In this document: positions 36,378-48,944 of the stretch, in pieces
Layout: the number at the start of each line of letters is the position of its first letter
Position numbering within the stretch: the first letter of the stretch is position 1
NCBI RefSeq assembly: GCF_014863585.1
Contig: NZ_CP062253.1
Coordinates: 4,835,001 to 4,899,000 of the forward strand
Reading direction: 5' to 3'
Length of the DNA stretch: 64,000 nucleotides
DNA from: Pseudomonas gozinkensis
GTDB taxonomy: Bacteria; Pseudomonadota; Gammaproteobacteria; Pseudomonadales; Pseudomonadaceae
Translations under genes and position numbers: made by a program
Notes under the pieces: model-generated
What the model was told of the DNA's origin: nothing
Databases searched by the model: none
The model's input: the letters and a program-made list of their open reading frames with translations, nothing else

Positions 36378-36920
36378 TTACCACATCAGATCATCAGGGA
36401 TCACATAGGCCGCGTACGGATCGTCCTCGGCATTGACCTCTTCGACCTTCTCGTTGAGCTGCACGATGCGCTGTGGATCGCGTTCCTGGATCTTCAGGGC
36501 CGCCTCACGAGGAATCACTTCATAGCCGCCGGCATGGTGCACGATCGCCAGCGAACCGCTGCTGAGCTTGTTGCGCATTAGCGTGTTGACGGAGATGCGC
36601 TTGACCTTCTTGTCGTCGACGAAGTTGTAGTAGTCCTCGGTGGTCAGCTTCGGCAGACGCGAGACTTCGATCAACTGCTTGACCTGGGCGGCGCGGGCCT
36701 TGGCTTCCGCCTTCTCCTGCTGCTGACGGTTCAGCTCCTGGTCGCGCTTGACCTTCTCGGCCTGGGCTTCCTGGGCAGCACGCTGCTGGGAGTCGTCCAG
36801 TTCGATCTGGCCCTTGTGGGCCAGGCGCTGCTGTTTCTGTTTGTCTTTGCTGACCTGCTTGGCCTGCTTTTGGTTGACCAGCCCTGCTTTGAGCAACTGG
36901 TCGCGAAGGGAAAGGCTCAT
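36378..36920 (-). CDS. DUF2058 (YaiL-like) protein
   Basis: Protein of 180 aa. The first half is highly charged and helical, with Q/K/R/E runs (KDKQKQQRLAHKGQIE); the second half has TEDYYNFVDDKKVKRISVN and ends DDLMW. This matches the DUF2058/YaiL family, sometimes described as nucleoprotein or polynucleotide-associated. Function unproven. Confidence 0.9.
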   Translation of the reverse strand: MSLSLRDQLLKAGLVNQKQAKQVSKDKQKQQRLAHKGQIELDDSQQRAAQEAQAEKVKRDQELNRQQQEKAEAKARAAQVKQLIEVSRLPKLTTEDYYNFVDDKKVKRISVNTLMRNKLSSGSLAIVHHAGGYEVIPREAALKIQERDPQRIVQLNEKVEEVNAEDDPYAAYVIPDDLMW

Positions 36921-36946
36921 TGATGCTTACTCACTTAGGCAACAGC

Positions 36947-37780
36947 TCAGCCGCAGCTGGGCAAATTCTTTTCCTGACGTTTGGCTTCGCCCCACAGGGC
37001 GTCCAACTCTTCGAGGGTGCAATCTTCCATGGGGCGGTGGGTGTCGCGCAATGCCTGTTCGATAAAACGGAAACGTCGTTCGAACTTGCCGTTGGCGCCA
37101 CGCAGTGCGGTTTCCGGATCGACCTTCAGATGCCGGGCCAGATTGACCACGGAAAACAGCAGATCGCCGATCTCGTCCGCCACCGCTTGCGGGTCATTTT
37201 CGGACATGGCTTCAAGCACTTCATCGAGCTCTTCACGCACCTTGTCCAGCACCGGTAACGCGTCCGGCCAGTCGAAACCGACTTGCCCGGCGCGCTTCTG
37301 CAATTTGGCCGAGCGGGACAGTGCCGGCAATGCGGCCGGCACATCGTCGAGCAGTGACAGTTGCTGCGGCTCGGTGGATTTCTCGGCGCGTTCTTCGGCC
37401 TTGATCTCCTCCCAGCGCTGCTTGACCTGCTCCTCGTTCAGACGCGGCACGTCCAGCGGCGCATACAGATCGCCAGTGGGAAACACGTGCGGATGGCGAC
37501 GGATCAGTTTACGGGTGATGCTGTCGACCACCCCGGCAAATTCGAACCGCCCCTCTTCCCGTGCCAACTGGCTGTAATACACCACCTGAAACAGCAGATC
37601 GCCCAACTCGCCCTGCAAGTGGTCGAAGTCGCCGCGCTCGATGGCGTCGGCGACTTCGTAGGCCTCTTCAAGGGTGTGCGGGACGATGGTCGCGTAAGTC
37701 TGCTTGATGTCCCACGGGCAACCATACTGCGGGTCGCGCAGACGGTTCATCAGGTGCAGCAGGTCTTCAAGGCTATACAT
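36947..37780 (-). CDS. mazG: Nucleoside triphosphate pyrophosphohydrolase MazG
   Basis: Protein of 277 aa with two MazG repeats. The first has EEAYEVADAIERGD and ELGDLLFQVV; the second EELDEVLEAM and EIGDLLFSVVNLARH, giving the E-x2-E and E-x2-D metal sites. It hydrolyses NTPs to NMP and pyrophosphate and is linked to limiting ppGpp effects. Start is ATG 37780 or the adjoining ATG 37783. It lies downstream of relA across a REP doublet, so it may or may not share its transcript. Confidence 0.95.
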   Translation of the reverse strand: MYSLEDLLHLMNRLRDPQYGCPWDIKQTYATIVPHTLEEAYEVADAIERGDFDHLQGELGDLLFQVVYYSQLAREEGRFEFAGVVDSITRKLIRRHPHVFPTGDLYAPLDVPRLNEEQVKQRWEEIKAEERAEKSTEPQQLSLLDDVPAALPALSRSAKLQKRAGQVGFDWPDALPVLDKVREELDEVLEAMSENDPQAVADEIGDLLFSVVNLARHLKVDPETALRGANGKFERRFRFIEQALRDTHRPMEDCTLEELDALWGEAKRQEKNLPSCG

Positions 37781-37803
37781 CATATTCTGTCTCACCACAA
37801 AAC

Positions 37804-37892
37804 CTTGTGGGAGCTGGCTTGCCAGCGATGCAAGCACCTCGGTGTTCAGGATAATCGAGGTGATGCATTCGCTGGCAAGCCAGCTCCCACAG
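37804..37892. repeat. REP doublet (REPIN) between relA and mazG
   Basis: TTGTGGGAGCTGGCTTGCCAGCGATGCAAGCACC-type left arm (37804) and its inverted partner ending CAGCTCCCACAG (37892), with extended symmetry GATGCA...TGATGCATTC. Placed just after the relA stop. Confidence 0.88.
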
Positions 37893-37909
37893 TTGATCGG
37901 GGTCGTTCA

Positions 37910-40153
37910 TCAAGGAGTACGGTTACGCCGCGTTTCGATGATGTTCGGCAACTGGGAAATCCGCCCCAGCAACCGCCCCAGTGCGTCCAGCCCCGGAATC
38001 TCGATGGTCAGGGACATCAGCGCGGTGTTGTCCTCCTTGTTCGAGCGGGTGTTGACCGCCAGCACGTTGATCCGCTCGTTGAGCAGCACCTGCGAGACGT
38101 CACGCAGCAGACCGGAACGGTCGTAGGCGCGGATGACGATGTCCACCGGATAGGTGAGCACCGGCACCGGGCCCCAGCTGACCTGGATGATCCGCTCCGG
38201 TTCGCGCCCGGCCAGTTGCAGCACCGAGGCGCAGTCCTGACGGTGAATGCTCACGCCACGGCCCTGGGTGATGTAGCCGACGATCGCATCGCCCGGCAAC
38301 GGCTGACAGCAGCCGGCCATCTGGGTCATCAGGTTGCCGACGCCCTGGATCTGGATGTCACCGCGCTTGCCCGGCTTGTAGCCGGTCGCCTTGCGCGGGA
38401 TCAGTTCCAGCTGTTCGTTGCCGCGTTCCGGCTCGACCAGTTGTTGTGCCAGGTTGACCAGTTGCGCCAGACGCAGATCGCCAGCGCCCAGGGCGGCGAA
38501 CATGTCTTCGGCGGTTTTCATGTTGGCCTTGTCGGCCAGCTTGTCGAAATCCACCGCCGGCAGGCCGAGGCGATTGAGTTCGCGTTCGATCAGGGTCTTG
38601 CCCGCCGCGACGTTCTGATCGCGAGCCTGCAACTTGAACCAGTGCACGATCTTCGCCCGCGCCCGGGACGTGGTGACGTAGCCGAGGTTCGGGTTCAACC
38701 AGTCACGGCTCGGAGTGCCGTGCTTGCTGGTGATGATCTCGACCTGCTCACCGGTCTGCAGGCTGTAGTTGAGCGGGACGATGCGCCCGTTGATCTTCGC
38801 GCCACGGCAGTTATGACCGATTTCGGTGTGGACGCGGTAGGCGAAGTCCAGCGGCGTCGCGCCCTTCGGCAAGTCGATGGCGTGACCGTCAGGGGTGAAG
38901 ATGTAGACCCGGTCCGGCTCGATATCGACCCGCAGCTGTTCGGCGAGGCCACCAATGTCGCCCAGTTCTTCGTGCCACTCGAGCACCTGACGCAGCCAGG
39001 AGATTTTCTCTTCGTAGTGGTTCGAGCCCGACTTGACGTCGGTGCCCTTGTAACGCCAGTGCGCGCAGACGCCGAGTTCGGCCTCTTCGTGCATCGAATG
39101 GGTACGGATCTGGACTTCCAGCACCTTGCCTTCCGGACCGATCACCGCCGTGTGCAGCGAGCGGTAGCCGTTCTCTTTCGGGTTGGCGATGTAGTCGTCG
39201 AATTCTTTCGGGATGTGCCGCCACAATGTGTGGACGATACCGAGCGCGGTGTAGCAGTCGCGCATTTCCGGCACCAGCACGCGCACCGCACGCACGTCGT
39301 AGATCTGGCTGAATTCCAGACCCTTGCGCTGCATTTTGCGCCAGATCGAATAGATGTGTTTGGCCCGGCCGCTGATGTCGGCTTCGACGCCGGTAGCCTG
39401 CAATTCGTCCTTGAGCTGGGTCATCACGTCGGCGATGAATCGCTCGCGGTCGAGCCGCCGCTCATGCAGCAGCTTGGCGATCTGTTTGTATTGATCGGGT
39501 TCCAGGTAACGGAAGGACAAATCCTCCAGTTCCCATTTGATATGACCGATGCCGAGTCGATGCGCGAGCGGCGCATAGATGTCGAACACTTCCCGGGCGA
39601 CCCGGTTACGCTTTTCGTCGTCGGCGGTTTTCACCGCGCGGATCGCGCAGGTGCGTTCGGCGAGCTTGATCAGCGCGACACGCACGTCGTCGACCATCGC
39701 CACCAGCATCTTGCGCAGGTTTTCCACCTGGCCCTGGGTGCCGAGCACCATCGACTGACGTGGGCTAAGGCTGGCACTGATCGCCGCCATGCGCAGCACG
39801 CCGTCGATCAGTTTGGCGACCACCGTGCCGAAGCGCTGGCTGACGGCCGCGAGTTCGATCTGGCCTTCGCGCACACCGCGATAGAGAACCGCGGCCACCA
39901 GCGAATCCTGATCGAGCTTGAGGTCGGCAAGAATCTCGGCGATCTCGAGGCCGGTGCTGAAACTGCCGCTGCCTTCGGACCAGAGATTCTTCGCCGCATT
40001 GGACTGTTGCTCGGCCTGGCGAGCGTACTCGCAGGCCTCTTTCAAGGCTTCGCGATCCAGTGCCAGATCGACACTGACCGCATGATCGAGCCAAGCCTCG
40101 AGATTGATACTGCCGTCAGTGTTGATCGGCTGGTGTGCTCTCACCTGTACCAT
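37910..40153 (-). CDS. relA: GTP pyrophosphokinase RelA ((p)ppGpp synthetase I)
   Basis: Protein of 747 aa. The N-terminal hydrolase-like domain lacks the metal-binding HD pair (LVAAVLYRGVREGQ where SpoT has HDVVED), so this is the synthetase-only RelA, not SpoT. Synthetase, TGS (about 410-470, VYIFTPDGHAIDLPKGATPLDFAY), zinc-finger region with MAGCCQPLPGD, and C-terminal ACT follow in order. It makes (p)ppGpp on stalled ribosomes. Next to rlmD and cysM as in P. aeruginosa PA0932-PA0934. Confidence 0.98.
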   Translation of the reverse strand: MVQVRAHQPINTDGSINLEAWLDHAVSVDLALDREALKEACEYARQAEQQSNAAKNLWSEGSGSFSTGLEIAEILADLKLDQDSLVAAVLYRGVREGQIELAAVSQRFGTVVAKLIDGVLRMAAISASLSPRQSMVLGTQGQVENLRKMLVAMVDDVRVALIKLAERTCAIRAVKTADDEKRNRVAREVFDIYAPLAHRLGIGHIKWELEDLSFRYLEPDQYKQIAKLLHERRLDRERFIADVMTQLKDELQATGVEADISGRAKHIYSIWRKMQRKGLEFSQIYDVRAVRVLVPEMRDCYTALGIVHTLWRHIPKEFDDYIANPKENGYRSLHTAVIGPEGKVLEVQIRTHSMHEEAELGVCAHWRYKGTDVKSGSNHYEEKISWLRQVLEWHEELGDIGGLAEQLRVDIEPDRVYIFTPDGHAIDLPKGATPLDFAYRVHTEIGHNCRGAKINGRIVPLNYSLQTGEQVEIITSKHGTPSRDWLNPNLGYVTTSRARAKIVHWFKLQARDQNVAAGKTLIERELNRLGLPAVDFDKLADKANMKTAEDMFAALGAGDLRLAQLVNLAQQLVEPERGNEQLELIPRKATGYKPGKRGDIQIQGVGNLMTQMAGCCQPLPGDAIVGYITQGRGVSIHRQDCASVLQLAGREPERIIQVSWGPVPVLTYPVDIVIRAYDRSGLLRDVSQVLLNERINVLAVNTRSNKEDNTALMSLTIEIPGLDALGRLLGRISQLPNIIETRRNRTP

Positions 40154-40241
40154 CTTGCTTTACCTTCCCTACGACGCAGATTCAATGCGTCAAATCACTG
40201 ACCTTCAATGCCCGCTCGCGCTCGCAGGGCCAATGCGAGCG

Positions 40242-41627
40242 CTACGGACGACCAGTCGGATCAGACGAGCCATCCTGGCTCGCTTCAAATAACGCCATGG
40301 CCTCGACATGTGCCGTTTGAGGAAACATATCGAGAATCCCGGCACGTTTTAACCGGTAGCCCTGCTTGATCAATTCGACCGTATCGCGCGCCAGAGTTGC
40401 AGGGTTGCACGACACGTACACCAACCGTTTGGCGCCCAGGGTCGCCAGCTTGCGCACCACCTCGAAAGCACCGTCGCGCGGTGGGTCCAAGAGTACCGCA
40501 GAAAAGCCGTTTCCGATCCACTGGGCATCGGTCAAAGGCTGGGATAAATCGGCCTGAAAAAACTTTGTGTTATGCAAATTGTTGCTAGCGGCATTCGCCG
40601 CCGCGCGATCGACCATGGTCTGTACGCCTTCGACCGCCACCACTTCACACGCGGCTTTCGCCAGTGGCAGGGCGAAGTTGCCCAGGCCGCAGAACAGGTC
40701 GAGCACGCGCTCATCGGCAGTCGGTTTCAACCAGTCCAGCGCCTGGGCGACCATGGCCTCGTTGACGCCAGCATTGACCTGGATGAAATCCCCCGGCCGG
40801 TAGGCCAGTTGCAGGTCCCATTGTTCCAGGCGGTAACCGAGCGACTGTGCTTCATCCACCGGCTGCGGTTCGCCTTCGCCATGCAGCCAGAGCTGCGCTT
40901 CATGGAACGCGCAGAAATCCTTGAGGATCGTCAGATCGGCCTCGGACAGCGGCGCCATGTGACGCAGCAGAACGGCGAGTGACGAGCCACTGAACAATTC
41001 GACATGCCCCAGCGCCTGAGGTTTGCTCAAGCGACGCAGCATCTCCGGCAAGCGGGTCATGATCGGTTGCAAGGGCTGTACCAGCACCGGACATTCGCTG
41101 ATCGCGACGATGTCCTGGCTGCCGGCGGCGCGGAAACCGACTTCAAGCTTTTTGGCCTTGCTGTCCCAGCGCACGGCGATTCGGGCGCGGCGACGGTAGC
41201 CGAATTCGGGACCGGTCAACGGCGCCGCCCACTCCTCGGGTTCGGCACCGGCGACTCGCGACAACTGCTCGGCGAGCATGCGCTGTTTCAGGGCAAGCTG
41301 TTCGTCGTGGGGCAGATGCTGAACGCTGCAACCGCCGCAACGGCCGGCGTGCTGGCAAGGTGCGGGACGACGCAGTTCACTGGCGGTGAACACGCGCTCG
41401 GTGCGCGCCTCGACCACTTTGCCGTGAGCGCCGAGCACCCGGGCTTCGACCTCTTCACCGGCGAGGGCGCCGAGGACGAACCAGGTCTTGCCTTCAAAAA
41501 ACGCGATGCCGCGACCGTCATTGGCCAGGCGCTCGATGCTCAGGCGCTGCTTTTTGCCGGTCGGGATTTGCGGGGCCTTGCTGCCGCCGGTGGGCTGGAA
41601 GCGCAGGCCTCTCTCATGCTTGGCCAT
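40242..41627 (-). CDS. rlmD: 23S rRNA (uracil-1939-C5)-methyltransferase RlmD
   Basis: Protein of 461 aa. TRAM domain at 20-80, iron-sulfur cluster cysteines in [10 protein letters not shown] (about 91-100) with a fourth in SECPVL, SAM motif [15 protein letters not shown], and the catalytic Cys in [13 protein letters not shown]. It methylates U1939 of 23S rRNA. Its start overlaps the cysM stop by one base (TGATG). Confidence 0.96.
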   Translation of the reverse strand: MAKHERGLRFQPTGGSKAPQIPTGKKQRLSIERLANDGRGIAFFEGKTWFVLGALAGEEVEARVLGAHGKVVEARTERVFTASELRRPAPCQHAGRCGGCSVQHLPHDEQLALKQRMLAEQLSRVAGAEPEEWAAPLTGPEFGYRRRARIAVRWDSKAKKLEVGFRAAGSQDIVAISECPVLVQPLQPIMTRLPEMLRRLSKPQALGHVELFSGSSLAVLLRHMAPLSEADLTILKDFCAFHEAQLWLHGEGEPQPVDEAQSLGYRLEQWDLQLAYRPGDFIQVNAGVNEAMVAQALDWLKPTADERVLDLFCGLGNFALPLAKAACEVVAVEGVQTMVDRAAANAASNNLHNTKFFQADLSQPLTDAQWIGNGFSAVLLDPPRDGAFEVVRKLATLGAKRLVYVSCNPATLARDTVELIKQGYRLKRAGILDMFPQTAHVEAMALFEASQDGSSDPTGRP

Positions 41628-42529
41628 CAGTTGGGCGCGTCGAAAATGCCGGTCGACAGGTAACGGTCGCCACGGTCGCAGATGATCGCGACGATCACCG
41701 CGTTTTCAACTTCTTTGGACAGGCGCAGCATCGCTGCCACCGCACCGCCCGAGGACACGCCACAGAAGATGCCTTCTTCGCGGGCCAGACGTCGGGTCAC
41801 GTCTTCGGCTTCGCTTTGCGCCATGTCGACGATACGGTCGACGCGCTCGGCCTGATAGATCTTCGGCAGGTATTCCTGCGGCCAGCGGCGGATGCCGGGA
41901 ATGGCCGAGCCTTCCATCGGTTGCAGACCGACGATCTGCACGTTGTTGTTCTGCTCCTTGAGGTAGCGCGACACGCCCATGATGGTGCCGGTGGTGCCCA
42001 TGGAGCTGACGAAATGGGTAATCGAACCCTGGGTCTGACGCCAGATTTCCGGGCCGGTAGTGGTGTAGTGCGCTTCAGGATTGTCGCCGTTGGCGAACTG
42101 ATCCAGCACCTTGCCACGGCCTTCGGCTTCCATCCGCTGGGCCAGATCGCGAGCGCCTTCCATGCCCTCTTCCTGGCTGACCAGAATCAGCTCAGCGCCA
42201 TAAGCGGTCATCGCCGCTTTACGTTCGGCGCTGGAGTTGTCCGGCATGATCAGGATCATCTTGTAACCCTTGATCGCGGCGGCCATCGCCAGGGCGATCC
42301 CGGTGTTGCCCGAGGTCGCTTCGATCAGCGTATCGCCTTCGTGGATCTGCCCGCGCAACTCGGCACGAGTGATCATCGACAGCGCCGGACGATCCTTGAC
42401 CGAACCCGCCGGGTTGTTCCCTTCGAGCTTGAGCAAAAGGGTGTTGCTGGTGACACCGGGCAGGCGCTGCAAACGCACCAGCGGCGTGTTGCCGACGCAA
42501 TCGGCGATGGTTGGGTACTGCAAGGTCAT
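41627..42529 (-). CDS. cysM: Cysteine synthase B
   Basis: Protein of 300 aa. PLP lysine in [11 protein letters not shown], substrate loop [25 protein letters not shown] and the C-terminal SSGGA phosphate loop. The CysM-type lysine-free entrance (RRWPQEYLP) distinguishes it from CysK. It makes cysteine from O-acetylserine using sulfide or thiosulfate. Start ATG 42529; coupled to rlmD. Confidence 0.95.
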   Translation of the reverse strand: MTLQYPTIADCVGNTPLVRLQRLPGVTSNTLLLKLEGNNPAGSVKDRPALSMITRAELRGQIHEGDTLIEATSGNTGIALAMAAAIKGYKMILIMPDNSSAERKAAMTAYGAELILVSQEEGMEGARDLAQRMEAEGRGKVLDQFANGDNPEAHYTTTGPEIWRQTQGSITHFVSSMGTTGTIMGVSRYLKEQNNNVQIVGLQPMEGSAIPGIRRWPQEYLPKIYQAERVDRIVDMAQSEAEDVTRRLAREEGIFCGVSSGGAVAAMLRLSKEVENAVIVAIICDRGDRYLSTGIFDAPN

Positions 42530-42634
42530 GGCGTTTTTCGCAATCCGGACAGCGGGGGCGCCTATCATACCGGCAAACCTGCGCAGGCCATATCACGCAA
42601 AGTGTGGTGCTTATGGTTTCTTGGAATAAGCAAT

Positions 42635-42661
42635 AAAAGTCGCGCCAGTGGTGAGACTTTT
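42635..42661. terminator. Imperfect hairpin with T tract (related to 42725)
   Basis: AAAAGTCGCGCC - AGT - GGTGAGACTTTTT: 12-bp arms with two mismatches. It shares the right arm CCAGTGGTGAGACTTTT exactly with the hairpin at 42725-42750. Confidence 0.5.
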
Positions 42662-42679
42662 TGGTGATGCAAAAAGCCT

Positions 42680-42707
42680 CATCGCTGGCAAGACAGCTCC
42701 CACAAGG
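42680..42707. repeat. Single REP element (half-site)
   Basis: CATCGCTGGCAAGACAGCTCCCACAAGG: a REP in the reverse orientation with one change from the usual AAGCCAGCT. It sits between the two related hairpins upstream of cysM. Confidence 0.75.
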
Positions 42708-42724
42708 GGAAGTGCCGTTGATGG

Positions 42725-42749
42725 AAAGTCTCACCAGTGGTGAGACTTT
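42725..42749 (-). terminator. Strong hairpin downstream of the PirS-like kinase gene
   Basis: AAAGTCTCACC - AGT - GGTGAGACTTT: perfect 11-bp arms, 8 bases after the stop of the minus-strand kinase gene. The T run on that strand is short (three), so termination strength is uncertain. Confidence 0.6.
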
Positions 42750-42757
42750 TGCGGTAT

Positions 42758-44182
42758 TCACACAATCTGCGGGCGAGTCATGTGCACGGTGGGAGCTGGC
42801 TTGCCAGCGAAGACGTCGGGACTGACAGCACTGTCATCCGCCACCAACCGAAGATTCAAGCGCAATCCCGACGGGCCGTTCTCGGCCCACAGGGTTCCGC
42901 CCTGACGTTGCACCGCGTTCCTCGCGATGCTCAGCCCCAGACCAAATCCACCATCCCCCGGCCGCGAACCATCGAGTCGGGTGAAGGGCGAGAAGATCCG
43001 CTCAAGATCCGCTTCGGCCACGCCGCCGCCCTCGTCCTCCAGCCACAGGTGCCAGTAATCGCCATCTCGTCGCCCGTCGAGCCGCACGATGCCGCCCGGT
43101 GGCGAATGACGAATGGCGTTGCGCAGAATGTTTTCCAGGGCCTGGGCCAGGGTGTTGAGATTGCCGCGCACCCAGCAGGAAGCTTCAACGCCGCACTGCA
43201 ACTGCCCGACCGGGCAGCAGCTTTCGTAGCAGGCGTTTTCGGTGAGCATTTCCCACAGCGCCTGAATCTGGATCGCCTCGTCCGGCAACGGTGCGCGTTC
43301 GGTGTCGAGCCAGGCCAGTTGCAGGGTGTCTTCCACCAGCCGTTGCATTACGTCGACTTCGCGACCGATGCGTTCGCGCAACGGTTGCAGCTGCTGCTCG
43401 CTTTCGCTGGCGACCCGCAGCCGGCTCAAGGGTGTGCGCAGTTCGTGGGACAAATCGCGCAGCAATTGCTGTTGCAGGGCCACGGTGGATTGCAGGCGTT
43501 CGGACATCGAGTCGAAGGCACGGGCCAGTTCGCCGAGTTCATCGGGGCGCTGGGTGATGCCGCTCGACAACCGCACATTCAGTTGATCGGCGCGCCACGC
43601 ATTGGCCTGCTCGCGCAGATTGTTCAGCGGCACCACCAGCAGGCGATACAGGCCGACGCACAGCAGCAAGGTGAACAGACCGGGAATCACACCGTTGGTG
43701 ATGACCCGCCAGAACACCCGGTATTTTCCCGGCAGGAATCTTTCGGGCAATTCGATGACCAGACTTCCGGCGGCAGGCTCAGTCGGGAACGGCACACGCA
43801 GCCATGGCCGACCTTTCTTGTGAATCGGCCAGTCGAGGCCGCGTAGAAAGGTCAGGTGCTGGATTTCCTGTTCGTTCAGCGGATCACTGCTCAGCGACTG
43901 CAAGTTACCGCTGATTACGCCAACCCAGCCGGCTTCGCGCATCTCCATGCTCTGCAACCAGCTATCGATGCCTTTGCGTTCGCCCTGCTGCCAGGCTCGC
44001 TCTGCCTCGGCGGCGTAACGGGTCAACGTGCCACGGGCCTCGTCGGAGAGGAACTGGTTGCGCTCCTCCATGTACCGGCCCCAGGACCAGCTCAGCCAGA
44101 TCATCAACAGACAGAACGCCACCAGCAGACAGGCGAGTTTCCAGAACAGCGAGTACCGGCCCGGCAGGTCAGACACTTTCAT
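42758..44182 (-). CDS. Sensor histidine kinase, PirS-like
   Basis: Protein of 474 aa: spans about 16-36 and 170-190, periplasmic domain between, HAMP, H-box with RDLSHELRTPLSRLR, N-box NILRNAIRHSP and GFGLGLSIA. The position between cysM and gacS matches PirS (PA0930) of the enterobactin-responsive pair, but no pirA receptor gene is adjacent here, so the siderophore role is uncertain. ATG 44182 overlaps the regulator by 14 bases; a GTG at 44191 is also possible. The last 15-20 residues (FAGKPAPTVHMTRPQIV) are encoded by an invading REP. Confidence 0.88.
   Translation of the reverse strand: MKVSDLPGRYSLFWKLACLLVAFCLLMIWLSWSWGRYMEERNQFLSDEARGTLTRYAAEAERAWQQGERKGIDSWLQSMEMREAGWVGVISGNLQSLSSDPLNEQEIQHLTFLRGLDWPIHKKGRPWLRVPFPTEPAAGSLVIELPERFLPGKYRVFWRVITNGVIPGLFTLLLCVGLYRLLVVPLNNLREQANAWRADQLNVRLSSGITQRPDELGELARAFDSMSERLQSTVALQQQLLRDLSHELRTPLSRLRVASESEQQLQPLRERIGREVDVMQRLVEDTLQLAWLDTERAPLPDEAIQIQALWEMLTENACYESCCPVGQLQCGVEASCWVRGNLNTLAQALENILRNAIRHSPPGGIVRLDGRRDGDYWHLWLEDEGGGVAEADLERIFSPFTRLDGSRPGDGGFGLGLSIARNAVQRQGGTLWAENGPSGLRLNLRLVADDSAVSPDVFAGKPAPTVHMTRPQIV
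42787..42812. repeat. REP element inside the 3' end of the PirS-like gene
   Basis: CGGTGGGAGCTGGCTTGCCAGCGAAG is a standard REP. It overlaps codons for the last residues of the kinase, giving them the translated-REP sequence FAGKPAPT. Confidence 0.85.
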
Positions 44183-44891
44183 CGACGGCACTCAGTACGT
44201 ATCCCTTGCCCCACACCGTGCGCACTTCACGCTCGGTGTAACCGACCGACTTGAGTTTGCGGCGGATCTGGCTGATGTGCATGTCGAGGCTGCGGTCGTG
44301 GGCCGCATAACCGCGCTGCAGAACGTGCTGATAAAGGAAGGCCTTGCTCAGCACTTCCTCATCGTTGCGGTTGAGGGTTTCCAGCAGGCGGTATTCGCTG
44401 CGGGTCAGGCCGGCGGGTTGATCGAGGTAAAACACCTCGCACTGCTCGTCGTCGAAACGCAGCCCGCCGACCGGCACCACCGGGGTGACAGTAGCCGGAC
44501 GACGGTCGAGGGCGACGCGGCGCAGGATCGCTTCGATCCGTACATGCAGCTCGGCCATGCTGAAGGGTTTGGGCAGATAGTCGTCGGCGCCGAGGCGGAA
44601 TCCGCTGATACGGTCGGCCTCGGCTCCCAGCGCCGACATCAGCAGCACCGGCGTGGAATGACTCTGACGCAGTTGGGTCAGGACATTCAATCCGTCCAGC
44701 CCCGGCAACAGAATATCCATCAGCACCACATCGAACGGCTGGCGTCGCGCGATGCTCAGGCCTTCGCTGCCGTTCTGGCACCAGGTGACCTGAAAGCCGC
44801 TGCGGCCCAGTTGTTCATGGACATAGGCACCGAGGACGGGATCGTCCTCGATGGAAAGAATGCGGGGCTGGCCAATAGAGACAGGAGTCAT
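44169..44891 (-). CDS. OmpR-family response regulator, PirR-like
   Basis: Protein of 240 aa. Receiver: IEDD, phospho-acceptor in VVLMDILLPGLDG, Lys in YLPKPFSM; C-terminal winged helix ends RTVWGKGYVLS. Start ATG 44891. First gene of the pair, divergent from gacS with about 216 bases between the starts. The counterpart in P. aeruginosa would be PirR (PA0929). Confidence 0.9.
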   Translation of the reverse strand: MTPVSIGQPRILSIEDDPVLGAYVHEQLGRSGFQVTWCQNGSEGLSIARRQPFDVVLMDILLPGLDGLNVLTQLRQSHSTPVLLMSALGAEADRISGFRLGADDYLPKPFSMAELHVRIEAILRRVALDRRPATVTPVVPVGGLRFDDEQCEVFYLDQPAGLTRSEYRLLETLNRNDEEVLSKAFLYQHVLQRGYAAHDRSLDMHISQIRRKLKSVGYTEREVRTVWGKGYVLSAVDESV

Positions 44892-45107
44892 GACTATCTG
44901 CAAATAATTCTCAGTTGGGCGATTATTCAAGATTGCCCGGCGCCCGGCAACCCAAGCTTGACCTGTCGGACAGATGACCGGCCTGCGAGTGAACAACCAC
45001 GACATCATTTTTCCCAAGATTGCCCGCAAGCAAATCGCTACACTGCGCCGATACCGCGTGCCGGACGCACGTGTGAGTCAACGATCAGCGGGATGCAGGA
45101 GAAAGGC

Positions 45108-47861
<2,754 letters not shown>

Positions 47862-47944
47862 TCCACGGCAATGCCGGTCAACGCCGGCGCGGCTACAGTT
47901 GTCGCGGGTGATTTGCGCCCGCGTCGATGCTCCAGGAGGATTTC

Positions 47945-48934
47945 ATGCGCACGATCGTTTTCAGCAGCCAGACCTACGACCGCGACAGTTTCCTCGCCGC
48001 CGACTGCCCGGCCGGGATCGAACTGCACTTCCAGCCGGCCCGGCTCAGCCTCGACACGGCGGCGCTGGCCGAACATCACGAGGTGGTCTGCGCGTTCATC
48101 AACGATGACCTCAGCGCGCCGGTGCTGGAACGTCTGGCCGCCGGCGGCACACGCCTGATCGCCCTGCGCTCGGCCGGCTATAACCATGTTGACCTGGCCG
48201 TCGCCAAACGCCTTGGGCTGGCCGTCGTGCGCGTTCCGGCCTACTCGCCCCACGCGGTGGCCGAGCATGCGGTGGCGTTGATCCTCGCCCTCAACCGACG
48301 TCTGCACCGCGCCTACAACCGCACCCGCGAGGGCGATTTCAGCCTGCACGGTCTTACCGGTTTCGATCTGGTGGGCAAAACGGTCGGCATTGTCGGCACC
48401 GGGCAGATCGGCGCGACCTTCGCGAAAATCATGCACGGCTTCGGCTGCGAACTGCTGGCCTACGACCCTTACCCGAATCCCGCCGTCGAAGCCTTGGGCG
48501 CGCGCTACCTGAGTCTGCCAGAGCTGCTGGCACAGTCGCGGATCATCAGCCTGCACTGCCCGCTCAACGAACAGAGCAAACACCTGATCAACCGCGACTC
48601 GCTGGCGCACATGCAACCGGGGGCGATGTTGATCAATACCGGGCGCGGCGGGTTGGTGGACACGCCGGCGCTGATCGACGCCCTGAAGGACGGTCAGCTC
48701 GGTTATCTGGGACTGGATGTGTATGAAGAGGAAGCGCAGCTGTTTTTCGAGGATCGCTCCGACTTGCCGCTACAGGATGACGTGCTGGCGCGGCTGCTGA
48801 CGTTCCCGAATGTGATCGTCACCGCGCATCAGGCGTTCCTGACCCATGAAGCGCTGGGCGCGATTGCCGCGACCACCTTGCACAACATCGCGACCTGGGC
48901 GGCAGGCAAGCCGCAGAACCAGGTCGAAGGCTGA
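47945..48934 (+). CDS. ldhA: D-lactate dehydrogenase / D-2-hydroxyacid dehydrogenase
   Basis: Protein of 329 aa. NAD-binding GTGQIG (about 152-157), catalytic Arg in NTGRGGLVD, Glu in DVYEEEAQLFF and His in TAHQAFLT, with the LFFEDRS insert typical of fermentative LdhA. GGAGGA precedes ATG 47945. It follows gacS as PA0927 does in P. aeruginosa. It may be partly co-transcribed with gacS (83-base gap). Confidence 0.94.
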   Translation: MRTIVFSSQTYDRDSFLAADCPAGIELHFQPARLSLDTAALAEHHEVVCAFINDDLSAPVLERLAAGGTRLIALRSAGYNHVDLAVAKRLGLAVVRVPAYSPHAVAEHAVALILALNRRLHRAYNRTREGDFSLHGLTGFDLVGKTVGIVGTGQIGATFAKIMHGFGCELLAYDPYPNPAVEALGARYLSLPELLAQSRIISLHCPLNEQSKHLINRDSLAHMQPGAMLINTGRGGLVDTPALIDALKDGQLGYLGLDVYEEEAQLFFEDRSDLPLQDDVLARLLTFPNVIVTAHQAFLTHEALGAIAATTLHNIATWAAGKPQNQVEG

Positions 48935-48944
48935 ACGATCGGAC

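Noticed and set aside
37361..40201. 946-codon open frame on the plus strand
   Set aside because: Antisense to relA and mazG; composition (H/Q/R rich) is that of a shadow frame.
42680..42850. Possible attachment site or island edge at the REPs
   Set aside because: No integrase, no tRNA end and core genes on both sides.
44028..45107. In-frame extension of gacS upstream to 44028
   Set aside because: It overlaps the divergent regulator and kinase; GTG 45108 has a good ribosome site and gives the known length.
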